A stretch of DNA of 64,000 nt from Scatomorpha merdigallinarum (GTDB lineage Bacteria > Bacillota > Clostridia > Oscillospirales > Oscillospiraceae): positions 1 to 64,000 of the forward strand of contig DVJA01000043.1 of NCBI GenBank assembly GCA_018710885.1, written 5' to 3'. Numbering within the stretch: position 1 is the first letter of the stretch; each line of letters opens with the position of its first letter. Both the position numbers and the translations under genes were made by a program. This document shows positions 7,872-16,682 of the stretch, piece after piece. The notes beneath the pieces were generated by a model, which was not told the DNA's origin, did not search any database, and worked only from the letters and a program-made list of their open reading frames with translations.

Positions 7872-9195
7872 AATAAGGACCAAGATAATGCTGCTGTTCA
7901 CCATGCTGTCGGCGATCCTGCTCGGGGCGCTGGTTCCCACGGTGTACTCTTCCGTAGCTGCATCATTGCGGCAGACGCTCCAGGCACGGCTGCAGATGGC
8001 TGTATCTCAGGTCATATCTTCAGTGGAAATTCAGAACGGAAAGCTGCATATGGATTTGGAAGAGCTGGACGTCAAGGGCAGCGTGCACATGTGCATAGTC
8101 GATAAGGACGGAGTGCTTTTATATGACAGCGGCAATGCCAGCTGGCTCTCCGGGGCCGGGCTGGAGAATGGAGAGGACTATATAAGGCATGACGGCCGCC
8201 AGTGGGCGGTTCAGACGCAGAGATATGAAATAGGGGACGTTGAGATGACGGTCATGGCGGCCAGTTCGACAGAATATGTGGACAACTCCCTGCGAAACCT
8301 TGTGCTGCTTTTGCTGGTATTGGCGCCTGTATATCTTGCAATTTCGGCGTTTGGTTCCTTTTTGCTGGCCAAGCGCGCCATGAATCCCATAAGACAAATA
8401 ACCCAGGCCGCACAAGTGATAGGCAACGGCGAACTCAGCAGACGGATAACCGGAGTGGAAACCAAAGACGAGGTAGGCGAACTCTCCGAGACTATCAACG
8501 AGATGCTCGACAAGCTCGAGGCCTCATTTCAGCGTGAGCGGCAATTTACGTCGGATGCATCACATGAGCTCAGGACCCCTCTCGCGGTTATATCTGCCTG
8601 TGCTGAAGACGCTCTGGGAAGCAATGCACCGGACAGCAGGGAAAGCCTTATGACAATAAGTGAGGAAGCAGAGCGAATGACAAAAATAATTTCCCAGCTG
8701 CTTATGCTCTCACGCGGTTATGAAGGGCGGCTGCATCTCGATCCGGAGCGGATAGCATTACGTGAGATGCTGGATTCAGTCTGTGATGAGCTGAAGGACT
8801 CTGCTTCTGCAAAGCAGATAAGGCTGCATAATGGCATATCCAATGAGGTGTTTATTACGGCTGACCAAAGCCTCATGACTCAACTCATGGTAAACATCAT
8901 AGGAAATGCGATAAAGTACGGGCGAAACGGAGGCAACGTCTGGCTCGGCGCCGTAATGCTGGACGACGGCATACATATTACGGTCGCGGATGACGGCATA
9001 GGCATCTCCAACGAGGACCTGCCGCGGATTTTTGAGCGCTTCTACCGCACAGACAGCGCCCGAGACCGCAGCGGCTTTGGCCTCGGGCTGTCTATAGCGA
9101 AGTGGATTGTGGAACTGCACCGGGGTGCGATAAATGTTAAAAGCCGCCTGGGCCACGGCACAACATTTGAAATTGTCATCCCCGATGACAAGTGA
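7858..9195 (+). CDS. Membrane sensor histidine kinase
   Basis: 445 residues: membrane segment near 12-32, an extracytoplasmic sensing loop of about 110 residues, a second membrane segment near 146-170, a HAMP linker (about 172-225), the HisKA box FTSDASHELRTPL with the phosphoacceptor His236, and an HATPase_c domain (NIIGNAIKYG, VADDGIGI, FGLGLSI). It would autophosphorylate and pass phosphate to the cognate OmpR-type regulator directly upstream. That regulator is frameshifted, so this kinase may be an orphan. The divergent PepSY gene is the likely target or partner. Confidence 0.9.
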   Translation: MKKLKIRTKIMLLFTMLSAILLGALVPTVYSSVAASLRQTLQARLQMAVSQVISSVEIQNGKLHMDLEELDVKGSVHMCIVDKDGVLLYDSGNASWLSGAGLENGEDYIRHDGRQWAVQTQRYEIGDVEMTVMAASSTEYVDNSLRNLVLLLLVLAPVYLAISAFGSFLLAKRAMNPIRQITQAAQVIGNGELSRRITGVETKDEVGELSETINEMLDKLEASFQRERQFTSDASHELRTPLAVISACAEDALGSNAPDSRESLMTISEEAERMTKIISQLLMLSRGYEGRLHLDPERIALREMLDSVCDELKDSASAKQIRLHNGISNEVFITADQSLMTQLMVNIIGNAIKYGRNGGNVWLGAVMLDDGIHITVADDGIGISNEDLPRIFERFYRTDSARDRSGFGLGLSIAKWIVELHRGAINVKSRLGHGTTFEIVIPDDK

Positions 9196-9278
9196 GAGCA
9201 AAAAGCAGTAGAAGCACCAGCCATGTACATACTGCGCTCTGCGTGGAATATATGCAGTTCTGAAACAGGCTGATAGTA

Positions 9279-9317
9279 CGAACGAGGTGTGGAGTGATTC
9301 ACTCCACACCTCGTTCG
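9279..9317. repeat. Perfect 18-bp inverted repeat across the end of the aldo/keto reductase gene
   Basis: CGAACGAGGTGTGGAGTG and its exact complement are separated by only ATT. The right arm encodes the last codons of the aldo/keto reductase gene and the stop codon spans the loop edge. Neither strand has a good T-run next to it, so it is either an unusual terminator for the convergent kinase and reductase genes or a protein-binding or recombination site. Confidence 0.7.
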
Positions 9318-10420
9318 AACTCTTTTGCCACTGATTTCAGCAGCTCGCGGATTTTTAAATGTTGGGGACAGGCTTTCTCGCACTGGCCGCACTGTATGCA
9401 GTCAGAAGCCTTGCCGTTATTCTGTGTATGCACCGTGTAGTACCAGTCACTGTTCCAGTTATTATAGGCCGTCTTGGCGTTCATGGCCCCGAACAGCTCC
9501 GGAATCAATATATGCCTGGGGCAGCCAGCCACACAGTAGCGGCAAGCGGTGCAGGGAATCAGGCCCATGGAGCGGAAAACACCGCGCACCTTTTCAATAG
9601 CGGCCATCTCCCGGGCGTCTAAGGGTTTGCAATCCGTCATGGTGCTCAGGTTATCCTCCATCTGCGCCATGTTGCTCATGCCGGACAGCACAACTCTTAT
9701 GCCGTCGAACCCTGCCGCAAAACGGAGGGCATAGCTGGCATATGAACCGCCGCCGAGCCCGTCGAATATATCCCTGGCTTCCTGCGGCAGATTGACCAGC
9801 GTGCCGCCCTTCACAGGCTCCATGACAAGAACTGGCTTGCCGCGGCGCACACAGGCTTCATAACAGCTGCGGCTCTGCACTGCTGCATCCTCGTAATCGG
9901 CGTAATTGAACTGTATCTGAACGACTTCAATCTGTGGGTAATCATCCAGTATCTGCTCCAGCACCGCAGGATTGTCGTGGAAGGAAATGCCGACATGACG
10001 TATCTTGCCTTCGGCCTTTAGCTCGAAAGCAGTTTCATAGGCGCGGCAGGCTTTATACTTCTTATATAAATCCGCAGTCTGCGAGTGCATCAGGTAAAAA
10101 TCGAAATACTCTACGCCGCAGGCCTCAAGCTGGCTTTCAAAAAACGGACGTATATCTGCCTCGGACTTGAAGTAATCTCCAGACAGCTTGTCCGTGAGCA
10201 CATAGCGATCGCGTGGGTACCTGCTGGTCAGGCACTCGCGTATGGCGGTCTCGCTCTTTTCGTCAACATAGCCATGGGCGGTATCAAAGTAGTTGAAACC
10301 CGCTTCGAGAAAGGCGTCTACCATGTGGGAAAACTCTGCCGTATCCACCTCTCCATCTACCATAGGCAGACGCATGCAGCCAAAGCCAAAATTTTTCTTC
10401 ACGTTCTCAAAACATTCCAT
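9299..10420 (-). CDS. Aldo/keto reductase with C-terminal 4Fe-4S ferredoxin domain
   Basis: 373 residues. The first 280 form an aldo/keto-reductase TIM barrel (FGFGCMRLPM, FDTAHGYVD, the catalytic-type YVLTDKL, HSQT, GISFHDNP). The C-terminal part has two cysteine clusters, CTACRYCVAGCP and CIQCGQCEKACP, expected to carry two 4Fe-4S centres. These clostridial enzymes are predicted oxidoreductases with unknown substrates, probably linked to ferredoxin or flavin electron flow. The start has AAAAGGAGATTAGC. A paralogue with the same domain order lies at 60701-61816. Confidence 0.9.
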   Translation of the reverse strand: MECFENVKKNFGFGCMRLPMVDGEVDTAEFSHMVDAFLEAGFNYFDTAHGYVDEKSETAIRECLTSRYPRDRYVLTDKLSGDYFKSEADIRPFFESQLEACGVEYFDFYLMHSQTADLYKKYKACRAYETAFELKAEGKIRHVGISFHDNPAVLEQILDDYPQIEVVQIQFNYADYEDAAVQSRSCYEACVRRGKPVLVMEPVKGGTLVNLPQEARDIFDGLGGGSYASYALRFAAGFDGIRVVLSGMSNMAQMEDNLSTMTDCKPLDAREMAAIEKVRGVFRSMGLIPCTACRYCVAGCPRHILIPELFGAMNAKTAYNNWNSDWYYTVHTQNNGKASDCIQCGQCEKACPQHLKIRELLKSVAKEFERGVE

Positions 10421-10624
10421 TGCTAATCTCCTTTTATGTAGTTATGTTAACTTACGGTTTGCGGAACGGGTTGAGGCCGGACCGGAATCCTGGCCGCATG
10501 TCAGTGCTGAGCGTGTTGTTAGGGGTGACGGGCATTTTGCGTTGAGCGTGTCTGAAACGTGCGGATAACCGCCCTGCGGCAGAATAGACTCCAACGCATG
10601 AACAAATAGCAGATACACCGCCGT

Positions 10625-11169
10625 TTATTCCATTTCACCGGCAAATACTTTCAGCCGCTCAATATTACGAAGCTCGTAGGTTTTTGCGCCGCATGGCTGC
10701 AATATGCCGGCGACCCTAAAGGAGCTCAGCAGGCGGCTCAAATGGCGCGGTGTAATGCCGAGAATGCCTGCCACGGCCCGGCCCTTAATATGTACCCTGC
10801 CGTCAACGGCGTTCTCCAGCAGATACGCGGCCAGACGGTTTGTCGCCGGATACAGCAGTGCGCGGGAGTAGGCCGAAGAGGTGTTATAGAGTTTGCGCAT
10901 GAGGTTGCGGCACACCAGGCGGTAGAAGTTGAGGCTCTCCATATCCCCGTTAAGCGCGCCTGCCGGCACAGATAAAAGTGCGGCCGGGCCTTTCGCGTGG
11001 ACATCGTGGAGCACAGGGCGGTTTTGCAGATATTCTATATCCCCCAAAAGATGCGGAGGCTGCGCCTCGGCTATGACGGCGAACTTGCCTTCAGGAGAGA
11101 GCGAACTGATGCTGGCAGCGCCTGAGACCAAGATCAGCAGTGAGCGCACCTCTTCGCCAGCTCACGCAT
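10625..11169 (-). pseudogene. Crp/Fnr-family transcription regulator with N-terminal deletion
   Basis: The readable part from GTG 11149 gives 174 residues: the second half of a cyclic-nucleotide-binding-like barrel (SLLILVSGAASISSLSPEGKFAVIAE) and a winged helix near the end (VAGILGITPRHLSRLLSSF). A well-placed start (GGAGGTGAGCTTT then ATG 11169) opens MRELAKRCAHC and stops at once, in a different frame. Intact relatives have about 35-40 more residues between these parts. An internal deletion that also shifts the frame is the simplest explanation. The interval 10421-10624 downstream holds no recognisable gene. Confidence 0.7.
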
Positions 11170-11200
11170 AAAGCTCACCTCCAAACATAGACATATGTCC

Positions 11201-11229
11201 TTTTTTTATTATATCAGCCGTGCTATGCT
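11201..11229 (+). promoter_or_regulatory. Possible extended -10 promoter of the SahH-like gene
   Basis: TGCTATGCT at 11221-11229 matches an extended -10 element (TGn-TATnnT), with only a T-rich tract in the -35 position. Because an ATG at 11225 falls inside this element, the GTG at 11270 is preferred as the start of the following gene. Confidence 0.35.
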
Positions 11230-11269
11230 TAAGCAAGAGACCGAACGCCGGAACTATATCGAATTGCGG

Positions 11270-12457
11270 GTGACGAATGTGCTTACATCGAAAATTGACG
11301 ACCCCTCTCTGGCCAAAGCCGGGGCCGAAAGAATCAAGTGGTACCGCGAGAAGATGGCCGTGGTGCGCGCCTTCCGCGAACGCTATGAGCGGGAACGCCC
11401 CTTCGCCGGTAAGCGTCTGCTGGTCTGCATGCACTGCGAGCCCAAGGCCGCGGTGCGTACGGAGGCTCTGCTGGCAGGCGGGGCAGAGCGCATAGTTTTT
11501 GTCGGCAACCTGGGCTCCACCAAGCCGGACACGGCGGCATATCTGGCCGCATTGCCGAATGTTACAGTGCTGGCGCGGCGCGGCGACACGCTTGAGGACT
11601 TACAGCGCAGTGTAGCCGAGGCGATGGAGGAGCCGTTTGACCTCCTGATGGACAACGGTGCGAGCCTGATGCAGCAGTATTGGCGTCAGCGCGGGAACTG
11701 GAAGCCGCTTGGGGCCATTGAGGAGACCCGTTCCGGCCGCCTGATACTTGACCGCGAGGGGATAAGACCAGACTTCCCAGTGCTGGTAATTGACGACTCT
11801 CCCGTCAAACGGCTGGTGGAGAACGAGGTCGGCGTAGGACAATCTGTCGTAGACGGCTTCATGCGTGCGACCAGCATGCTCATAGGCGGCAAGCGGGTGC
11901 TTATCATCGGCTACGGCTGGTGCGGCACAGGTATTTCGCAGCGTTTCCGCGCGCTGGGGGCGGTCACGATGGCCTATGACACGGACCCGCTGCGCCTGCT
12001 CAAAGCAAAGCTGGAAGGTCACATAGTCGGCCGCCTGGAGGAACTACTGCCGCGGGCAGATGTGGTCTGTACAGTCACCGGACGTTTCGACGTAATAGGC
12101 GAGAGAGAGCTCAGGCTACTCCGCGACGGCGTGGTGCTCTGCAATGCCGGACACTACAACATGGAGATTGACACAGCGTGTTTGGGTGAAATCGCCCAGC
12201 GCTGTGAGCGCATGCAGGACGGCGTGGACAGGTACATCGTGGACGGCAAGCGCATCTATCTGCTGCAAAACGCCAACCCGCTGAACCTTGCTTCGGGCGC
12301 GGGCAACCCCATAGAGATTATGGAGCTGGGTTACGCCCTGCAGCTCCTGAGCCTGGAGCGCATAGTGAAAGCCCCCGGCCTGCCGGCGGGCGCTCAACCC
12401 CTGCCTGATGACATAAACACCGCCGCCTGCGAGCTGGCGCTCTGGGGGACGGAGTGA
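11270..12457 (+). CDS. S-adenosylhomocysteine hydrolase-like protein
   Basis: 395 residues from GTG 11270. The layout matches adenosylhomocysteinase: an N-terminal substrate region (CMHCEPKAAVRTEALLAGG, DNGASL, EETRSG), a central VLIIGYGWCGTGISQ Rossmann motif for NAD, and a C-terminal region. The normal enzyme splits S-adenosylhomocysteine into adenosine and homocysteine. Several canonical positions differ: the segment usually reading N-D-S-V-T-K-S-K-F-D-N is DDSPVKRLVEN, so the catalytic lysine is kept but the aspartate is replaced by glutamate. It may therefore be a divergent hydrolase with another nucleoside substrate. It is a single-gene unit with its own terminator. Confidence 0.75.
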   Translation: MTNVLTSKIDDPSLAKAGAERIKWYREKMAVVRAFRERYERERPFAGKRLLVCMHCEPKAAVRTEALLAGGAERIVFVGNLGSTKPDTAAYLAALPNVTVLARRGDTLEDLQRSVAEAMEEPFDLLMDNGASLMQQYWRQRGNWKPLGAIEETRSGRLILDREGIRPDFPVLVIDDSPVKRLVENEVGVGQSVVDGFMRATSMLIGGKRVLIIGYGWCGTGISQRFRALGAVTMAYDTDPLRLLKAKLEGHIVGRLEELLPRADVVCTVTGRFDVIGERELRLLRDGVVLCNAGHYNMEIDTACLGEIAQRCERMQDGVDRYIVDGKRIYLLQNANPLNLASGAGNPIEIMELGYALQLLSLERIVKAPGLPAGAQPLPDDINTAACELALWGTE

Positions 12458-12465
12458 AAATACAA

Positions 12466-12509
12466 CTCCCCGTTGGCGCGCGAGTAATAACACCAAGGGG
12501 GAGCTTTTT
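12466..12509 (+). terminator. Terminator of the SahH-like gene
   Basis: CTCCCCGTTGG pairs with CCAAGGGGGAG with one mismatch, and five T residues follow. Confidence 0.75.
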
Positions 12510-12653
12510 GAGTATAACAGATGCGGGCTGTTATAGCGTTTGGCTTGAAACTGGCAGCTTAAACATCTCCGAGCGGCTCATATGTGAAGTTGAGCTCCGG
12601 CAGGCTGATGCCCGAGCGCCTTAGAAAGTGCTTAGACAGCATCGCTGGATAAC

Positions 12654-12684
12654 AAAAAGTGCCGCAATTCGTATGAATTGCGGC
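12654..12684 (-). terminator. Terminator downstream of tRNA-Arg
   Basis: A perfect 10-bp stem GCCGCAATTC/GAATTGCGGC with a 4-base loop is followed on the minus strand by five T residues. It begins a few bases after the CCA end of the tRNA. Confidence 0.85.
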
Positions 12685-12688
12685 ATTT

Positions 12689-12765
12689 TGGCACCCCCGG
12701 CGCGACTCGAACGCACTACATTCCGCTTAGGAGGCGGACCCTCTATCCTGGTGAGGTACGGGGGC
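12689..12765 (-). tRNA. tRNA-Arg (anticodon CCT)
   Basis: The minus strand folds as a 77-base tRNA: acceptor GCCCCCG/CGGGGGT, D stem CCTC/GAGG, anticodon stem TCCGC/GCGGA with loop CTCCTAA, T stem GTGCG/CGCGC with loop TTCGAGT, and an encoded 3' CCA. The anticodon CCT reads AGG. It is a single-gene transcript with its own terminator. A + strand reading frame across it is a shadow of the tRNA. Confidence 0.93.
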
Positions 12766-12877
12766 ATATTTGGGCCTAGTTATTTTACATCATTTGTCCT
12801 GCCGTGTCAACACAAACCGGGTCGCAAACCGCACAAACCACGGCAAATCCATAGGGGCAAATTTTGTGCTCTTAAAT

Positions 12878-12932
12878 AATAGACGTTTCCGTCTGTTTGT
12901 GCTATACTCACAAACAGACGGAAACGTCTATT
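12878..12932. promoter_or_regulatory. Double TetR-type operator enclosing the antiporter promoter
   Basis: Two 24-base arms are exact inverted copies flanking CTATACT at 12902-12908. Each arm contains its own small palindrome, AGACGTTTCCGTCT on the left and AGACGGAAACGTCT on the right. The -10 element TATACT lies in the centre and a weak -35 (TAGACG) lies in the left arm, so a bound repressor would cover the promoter. The antiporter operon that follows ends with a tetR gene, the obvious candidate ligand. The right arm runs into six T residues, so the palindrome could also act as an intrinsic terminator. Confidence 0.8.
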
Positions 12933-12956
12933 TTTTCTTGCAAAGGGATGCTAAAC

Positions 12957-14222
12957 ATGGAGATACTTCTACAAGTGCTTAGACTGCTTGCGACGATGGC
13001 AGTGGCCTACTGCGTTGGCAAGCTTGTTGCGAAGCTGCACCTGCCGGCTATACTCGGCTGGCTTATCACAGGTATGGCGCTCGGGCCGCATGCCTTCAAT
13101 CTGCTCAATGACGCCACACTGAATGCAGCCTGGTTCACAACAACGGAGAGCCTGCTGGAGGCAGTGGTTGGCCTTATGATAGGCACAGAGCTCATCTGGT
13201 CTGAGATGAAGCGCTCAGGCAAACAGATAGCTATCACGACGATAACGGAGTCGCTGGGCACGTTTATTATCGTAACGCTTGTGTTTGGCGTGATATTCTA
13301 CTTTACGGGTACGCCGCTCTACCTTGCGGCCATGTTCGGCGGCATAGCGCTCGCCACAGCTCCGGCCCCGTCTCTCTCCATAGTCAGTGAAGCCAGGGCC
13401 GCCGGACCGGTCACCAGTACACTGATACCGATGGCGGCACTTGACGACCTTGTAGGTGCGATAGTGTACTTTGCCGTGCTGGCATATGTTTCGTCTACGC
13501 TCTCGGTTGCGGGCACGAACTTCATAGTGACGCTGGGTATAGTATTCGCACCGGTACTGATAGGCGCGGTTACAGGAGCTGTAGCCGGATTGGTTATGCG
13601 GCACACGCGTTCAAACGGTGCGACTATTGTGTCAATGCTGGTGCTGCTGTTGGGCACGGCGCTTTTTGCAATGTATTTGAATGAAAACGTGCTCACTGGA
13701 GCTTCCCTGAACTTTATGCTGCTGGGCATGGCTTTTTCCACCGCCTTTGCGAACATGATACCGGCAGAGAAACTCGACGGTGTGATGCGCGTTATGAACC
13801 CGGTGATAGGTGTTGCACTCATACTGCTCATACTCAACCTCGGCGCGCCGCTCGACTACCACCTTGTGTTCGGCGCGGGCATTTACACGGCTGTGTACAT
13901 CATCTCGCGTGCAATAGGCAAGTACACGGGCGCCTATGTGGGCGCGGCGATGACGCACGCCCCTGCCACGGTTAAAAAGTACCTCGGCTTCACTTTGTTG
14001 CCGCACTCGGGTGTGTCGCTCGTGTTCACAGGCATATCCGTGTCCGTGCTGGCCGGTCCTGCACCGGAATGCGCAGAGCTTATCCAGGGCACGATTGCCG
14101 CGGCGGCTGTCATAAATGAAATCATAGCTGTGTTTATGGCTCGTAAAGGCTTCGAGTGGGCAGGCGAGCTGGGCAAGGCCGATGAGGTCAAGAAGAACGC
14201 TGCGGTGGAGGCCAGGACGTGA
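12957..14222 (+). CDS. Cation:proton antiporter (CPA2/Kef-like)
   Basis: 421 residues, about 12 membrane segments, without TrkA-N domains. The sequence LHLPAILGWLITGMALGPH is the hallmark start of CPA2 Na+(K+)/H+ exchangers, and an ALDDLVGAI motif provides the paired acidic residues expected in the ion path. It would exchange a monovalent cation for protons across the membrane. ATG 12957 follows AAAGGG at 9 bases. Its stop overlaps the start of tetR, so the two are one operon, apparently autoregulated by the TetR protein through the double operator. Confidence 0.85.
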   Translation: MEILLQVLRLLATMAVAYCVGKLVAKLHLPAILGWLITGMALGPHAFNLLNDATLNAAWFTTTESLLEAVVGLMIGTELIWSEMKRSGKQIAITTITESLGTFIIVTLVFGVIFYFTGTPLYLAAMFGGIALATAPAPSLSIVSEARAAGPVTSTLIPMAALDDLVGAIVYFAVLAYVSSTLSVAGTNFIVTLGIVFAPVLIGAVTGAVAGLVMRHTRSNGATIVSMLVLLLGTALFAMYLNENVLTGASLNFMLLGMAFSTAFANMIPAEKLDGVMRVMNPVIGVALILLILNLGAPLDYHLVFGAGIYTAVYIISRAIGKYTGAYVGAAMTHAPATVKKYLGFTLLPHSGVSLVFTGISVSVLAGPAPECAELIQGTIAAAAVINEIIAVFMARKGFEWAGELGKADEVKKNAAVEART

Positions 14223-14821
14223 AACAATCAGAGAGACGGGCAAAGAGCAGGGCTGCCATATTGGATGCAGCGTTTGCAGAATTCGGTGAGCGCGGATACG
14301 CTGCGGCAACTATTGACGGCGTGTGCGCCCGCGGAGGTATATCCAAGGGCATGATGTACCACTACTACAAAGGTAAAGATGAGCTTTTCTGCGACTGTGT
14401 AGGCGAGATGTTTTCATCTCTGGCCGAGCATATGGGCAAGTATATGGAGCACCCGGACCACGGTGGCAGCGAGGCCTTGCTCTCAGGATATTTTATGTTC
14501 CGCGAGAGCTTCTTCATCGACCACCCCAACATGCAGACGGTATTCAAAGACGCCGTATTTAGGACACCTCCGCATCTTGCGGAGAGAGTTAAGCAGTTGC
14601 GCGCCCCGATGCGTGAGCGAAACCGCGAGCTGCTGAGATATATGCTCACGCAGACGCAGCTTCGCAGCGGTGTGAGCGAGAACGATGCGCGGCGTTGGTT
14701 CGACGCATTGGAAGGCATGCTGCCGGAACTGTTGTCGCGGCTCTCTGAAGGCGGCGACACAAGGGCACAGGGCAAGTTCGTTCTGGACATGATGCTGTTT
14801 GGCATCTTGGAAAAGCAATGA
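14219..14821 (+). CDS. TetR-family transcription repressor
   Basis: 200 residues. The N-terminal TetR_N helix-turn-helix is clear (AAILDAAFAEFGERGYAAATIDGVCARGGISKGMMYHYYKGKDELF, about residues 11-57). The C-terminal ligand domain is not assignable. The GTG start overlaps the antiporter stop by 4 bases. It probably binds the AGACG-N4-CGTCT elements upstream of the antiporter and represses its own operon; the inducing ligand is unknown. Confidence 0.9.
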   Translation: MKQSERRAKSRAAILDAAFAEFGERGYAAATIDGVCARGGISKGMMYHYYKGKDELFCDCVGEMFSSLAEHMGKYMEHPDHGGSEALLSGYFMFRESFFIDHPNMQTVFKDAVFRTPPHLAERVKQLRAPMRERNRELLRYMLTQTQLRSGVSENDARRWFDALEGMLPELLSRLSEGGDTRAQGKFVLDMMLFGILEKQ

Positions 14822-14831
14822 AATAGTGTGA

Positions 14832-14866
14832 CAGCGGCCGGGCATTTGCCCGGCCGCTGCTTTTTT
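14832..14866 (+). terminator. Terminator of the antiporter-tetR operon
   Basis: A 12-bp stem CAGCGGCCGGGC/GCCCGGCCGCTG around ATTT is followed by TGC-type tail and six T residues. It overlaps the 3' end of the convergent membrane protein gene. Confidence 0.92.
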
Positions 14867-16298
14867 ATCTAAACCTTATCACTATGTCTGTCCAGTCGTT
14901 GGTTTCGCGGTTCTCCAGAGAGGATATGAGTTCATCGAGAGACGGCGTTGCCATCCCGGGGGCGCGGCTGCTCTCACGCAGCCTGTAGAGCGCGTCGAGG
15001 CTGTCGGGGCCGAGCGAATGGAGGTATTGCGCGTCCACACTCTCGAGCCTGCCGTCCAGATAGGCGTCCACGTTGTAGTTTGAAACCAGGCTGCCCACAT
15101 TCACAAAAGCGAAGAGCGTCCAGAGGCACAGCACGCAGGCTGCCGCTTTCGGCCAAAACTTGAACCCGTCCCTGAGCGCCTTGACGGCGACGAGCGTGAG
15201 GCATACGCCTATTGCAACTATGGCCCACATGGCCATTACGCGCAGCACACTCAGACCGTAGGCAATGACATAGAGGTAGAGACGGTAGGCCGCAGAGACA
15301 AGCATGACATAGGCCAGCAGGACCAGCGCGCAAGTGAGAATACGTCCGGCAATGCCTTCGCGGCTGGCCCGCGAGCAGGCGAGCGCCGAGACGCACACGA
15401 TGAACGCGACGCGCACGAGGGCGTAAAAGCCGCTGCGTGCATACTCGGCCCAGCCGCCTGACATGGCCGCCGCACTCTCACCGGCGAAGAGGTACTTGAA
15501 CTGTATCGCCGCAAAGAGCGCGCAGACCGCCGTCAGCAGCGCGAGCACGGTTATTAGCGCGCTCGTGGGCAGGGGATTCATCTTAACAAAGCCCTCTGTG
15601 CGTTTGGGTTCGTGCAGCAGAAAGTAAAACGCGGAGAAGAACATGAGCGTAAATAACAAGGTGGACGCCGCGTCCCACACCGCTTCTGCAACGTCAAGCT
15701 CAAAGATAGAGTCAAACAGGCCAGTGAAGATTGATTCAAACACCGCGTCGGCCTCTGACAGGCCGCTTATAACCAGCACCAGCAAAGGTACAGCGATCAG
15801 CGCTCCCAGTACCACGCCGCCAATGTTCAGGCGCCGGCCGCCATCGCGTGAAGCCAAGGCCCGGAATGGCTTATCCCAATTTTTGAATATGCCGCCGAAA
15901 AAACTGCCGAGGCCTTCAAGCAGCGCTTTTGGTTCAGTTATGGCGTAAAAGCTATTTCCGGCCAGGGAGAGATAGCTGAGCACGCTCAACGCAGATATTA
16001 TGAGAAAGCTGCCTATGCGAATGAGCGGGTCACTTTGAAAAGCGCAGGCCACGGCCAGCAGCAGCGCTATGACGGTGGTGAAAATGTTTGCGCGTGTCCA
16101 CCGGGCGCGGCTGCCAAGTACAAGCAGTACGGCCGCCCAGGCCGCTAAAGTGAAAACGGCGGCGCCCAGCGCGGGCAGGCCATATGTCATCTTGTCCAGT
16201 GAGAACACCTCGCGCCAGAGCAGCGCGAGCGCAATTCCCAGCGCCAGCGTGAGCCAGTCGCGCGAGGAAAACCGGTTTGCAGATTTGGTTTCGTCCAT
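14865..16298 (-). CDS. DUF4153/DUF4173-type multi-spanning membrane protein
   Basis: 477 residues with about 12 hydrophobic segments. The N-terminus (RFSSRDWLTLALGIALALLWREVF) and the YRLYLYVIAYGLSVLRV motif near residue 355 resemble the DUF4153/DUF4173 group of uncharacterised bacterial membrane proteins. ATG 16298 is preferred because GTGAGGAG sits eight bases upstream. It lies 65 bases after the 102-residue membrane protein gene on the same strand and could be read with it. No enzymatic motif is visible. Confidence 0.7.
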   Translation of the reverse strand: MDETKSANRFSSRDWLTLALGIALALLWREVFSLDKMTYGLPALGAAVFTLAAWAAVLLVLGSRARWTRANIFTTVIALLLAVACAFQSDPLIRIGSFLIISALSVLSYLSLAGNSFYAITEPKALLEGLGSFFGGIFKNWDKPFRALASRDGGRRLNIGGVVLGALIAVPLLVLVISGLSEADAVFESIFTGLFDSIFELDVAEAVWDAASTLLFTLMFFSAFYFLLHEPKRTEGFVKMNPLPTSALITVLALLTAVCALFAAIQFKYLFAGESAAAMSGGWAEYARSGFYALVRVAFIVCVSALACSRASREGIAGRILTCALVLLAYVMLVSAAYRLYLYVIAYGLSVLRVMAMWAIVAIGVCLTLVAVKALRDGFKFWPKAAACVLCLWTLFAFVNVGSLVSNYNVDAYLDGRLESVDAQYLHSLGPDSLDALYRLRESSRAPGMATPSLDELISSLENRETNDWTDIVIRFR

Positions 16299-16363
16299 AT
16301 TATTCTCCTCACAGGCCACCTTCAAAGGTGCACCTGACGTATATATTACTCATTCAAACCTTT

Positions 16364-16672
16364 TTAATAAAACAATACTGCCGGAAAACCGTTCTCAGGC
16401 ATCAAAAAAGCAAAGCAGGTAAACGCCCCTAAACACAGAGTAACTGATAGAAGCGCTATTTTCCGTGCAAGCGGAGCTTGATACTTCTTTTGAAACAGCA
16501 ATATATTCAGTACAAGCGAAACCGCAACGAGGGCAACATCCAAGATGAAATTCACCCACACAATGTACTTATCAGTTCCCAGACTGCCTAAAACCAAAAA
16601 ACCAAGCATGAATATGCCGTAATTTATATAAATCCAGTACGTTATCCTTTTGGCTGACAGCTTATCTTTCAT
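16364..16672 (-). CDS. Small membrane protein, function unknown
   Basis: 102 residues with three membrane segments (about 12-32, 38-58, 72-92). The start MKDKLSAKRITYWIYINYG at 16672 follows GTGAGGAGGCGTTT. It is the last clear member of the minus-strand row that begins with the DUF2975 gene. No family was recognised. Confidence 0.65.
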   Translation of the reverse strand: MKDKLSAKRITYWIYINYGIFMLGFLVLGSLGTDKYIVWVNFILDVALVAVSLVLNILLFQKKYQAPLARKIALLSVTLCLGAFTCFAFLMPENGFPAVLFY

Positions 16673-16682
16673 AAACGCCTCC

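Noticed and set aside
12628..12879. Open frame on + reading APPARLERTTFRLGGG
   Set aside because: A typical spurious frame over the complement of a tRNA gene; the tRNA-Arg is on the minus strand.
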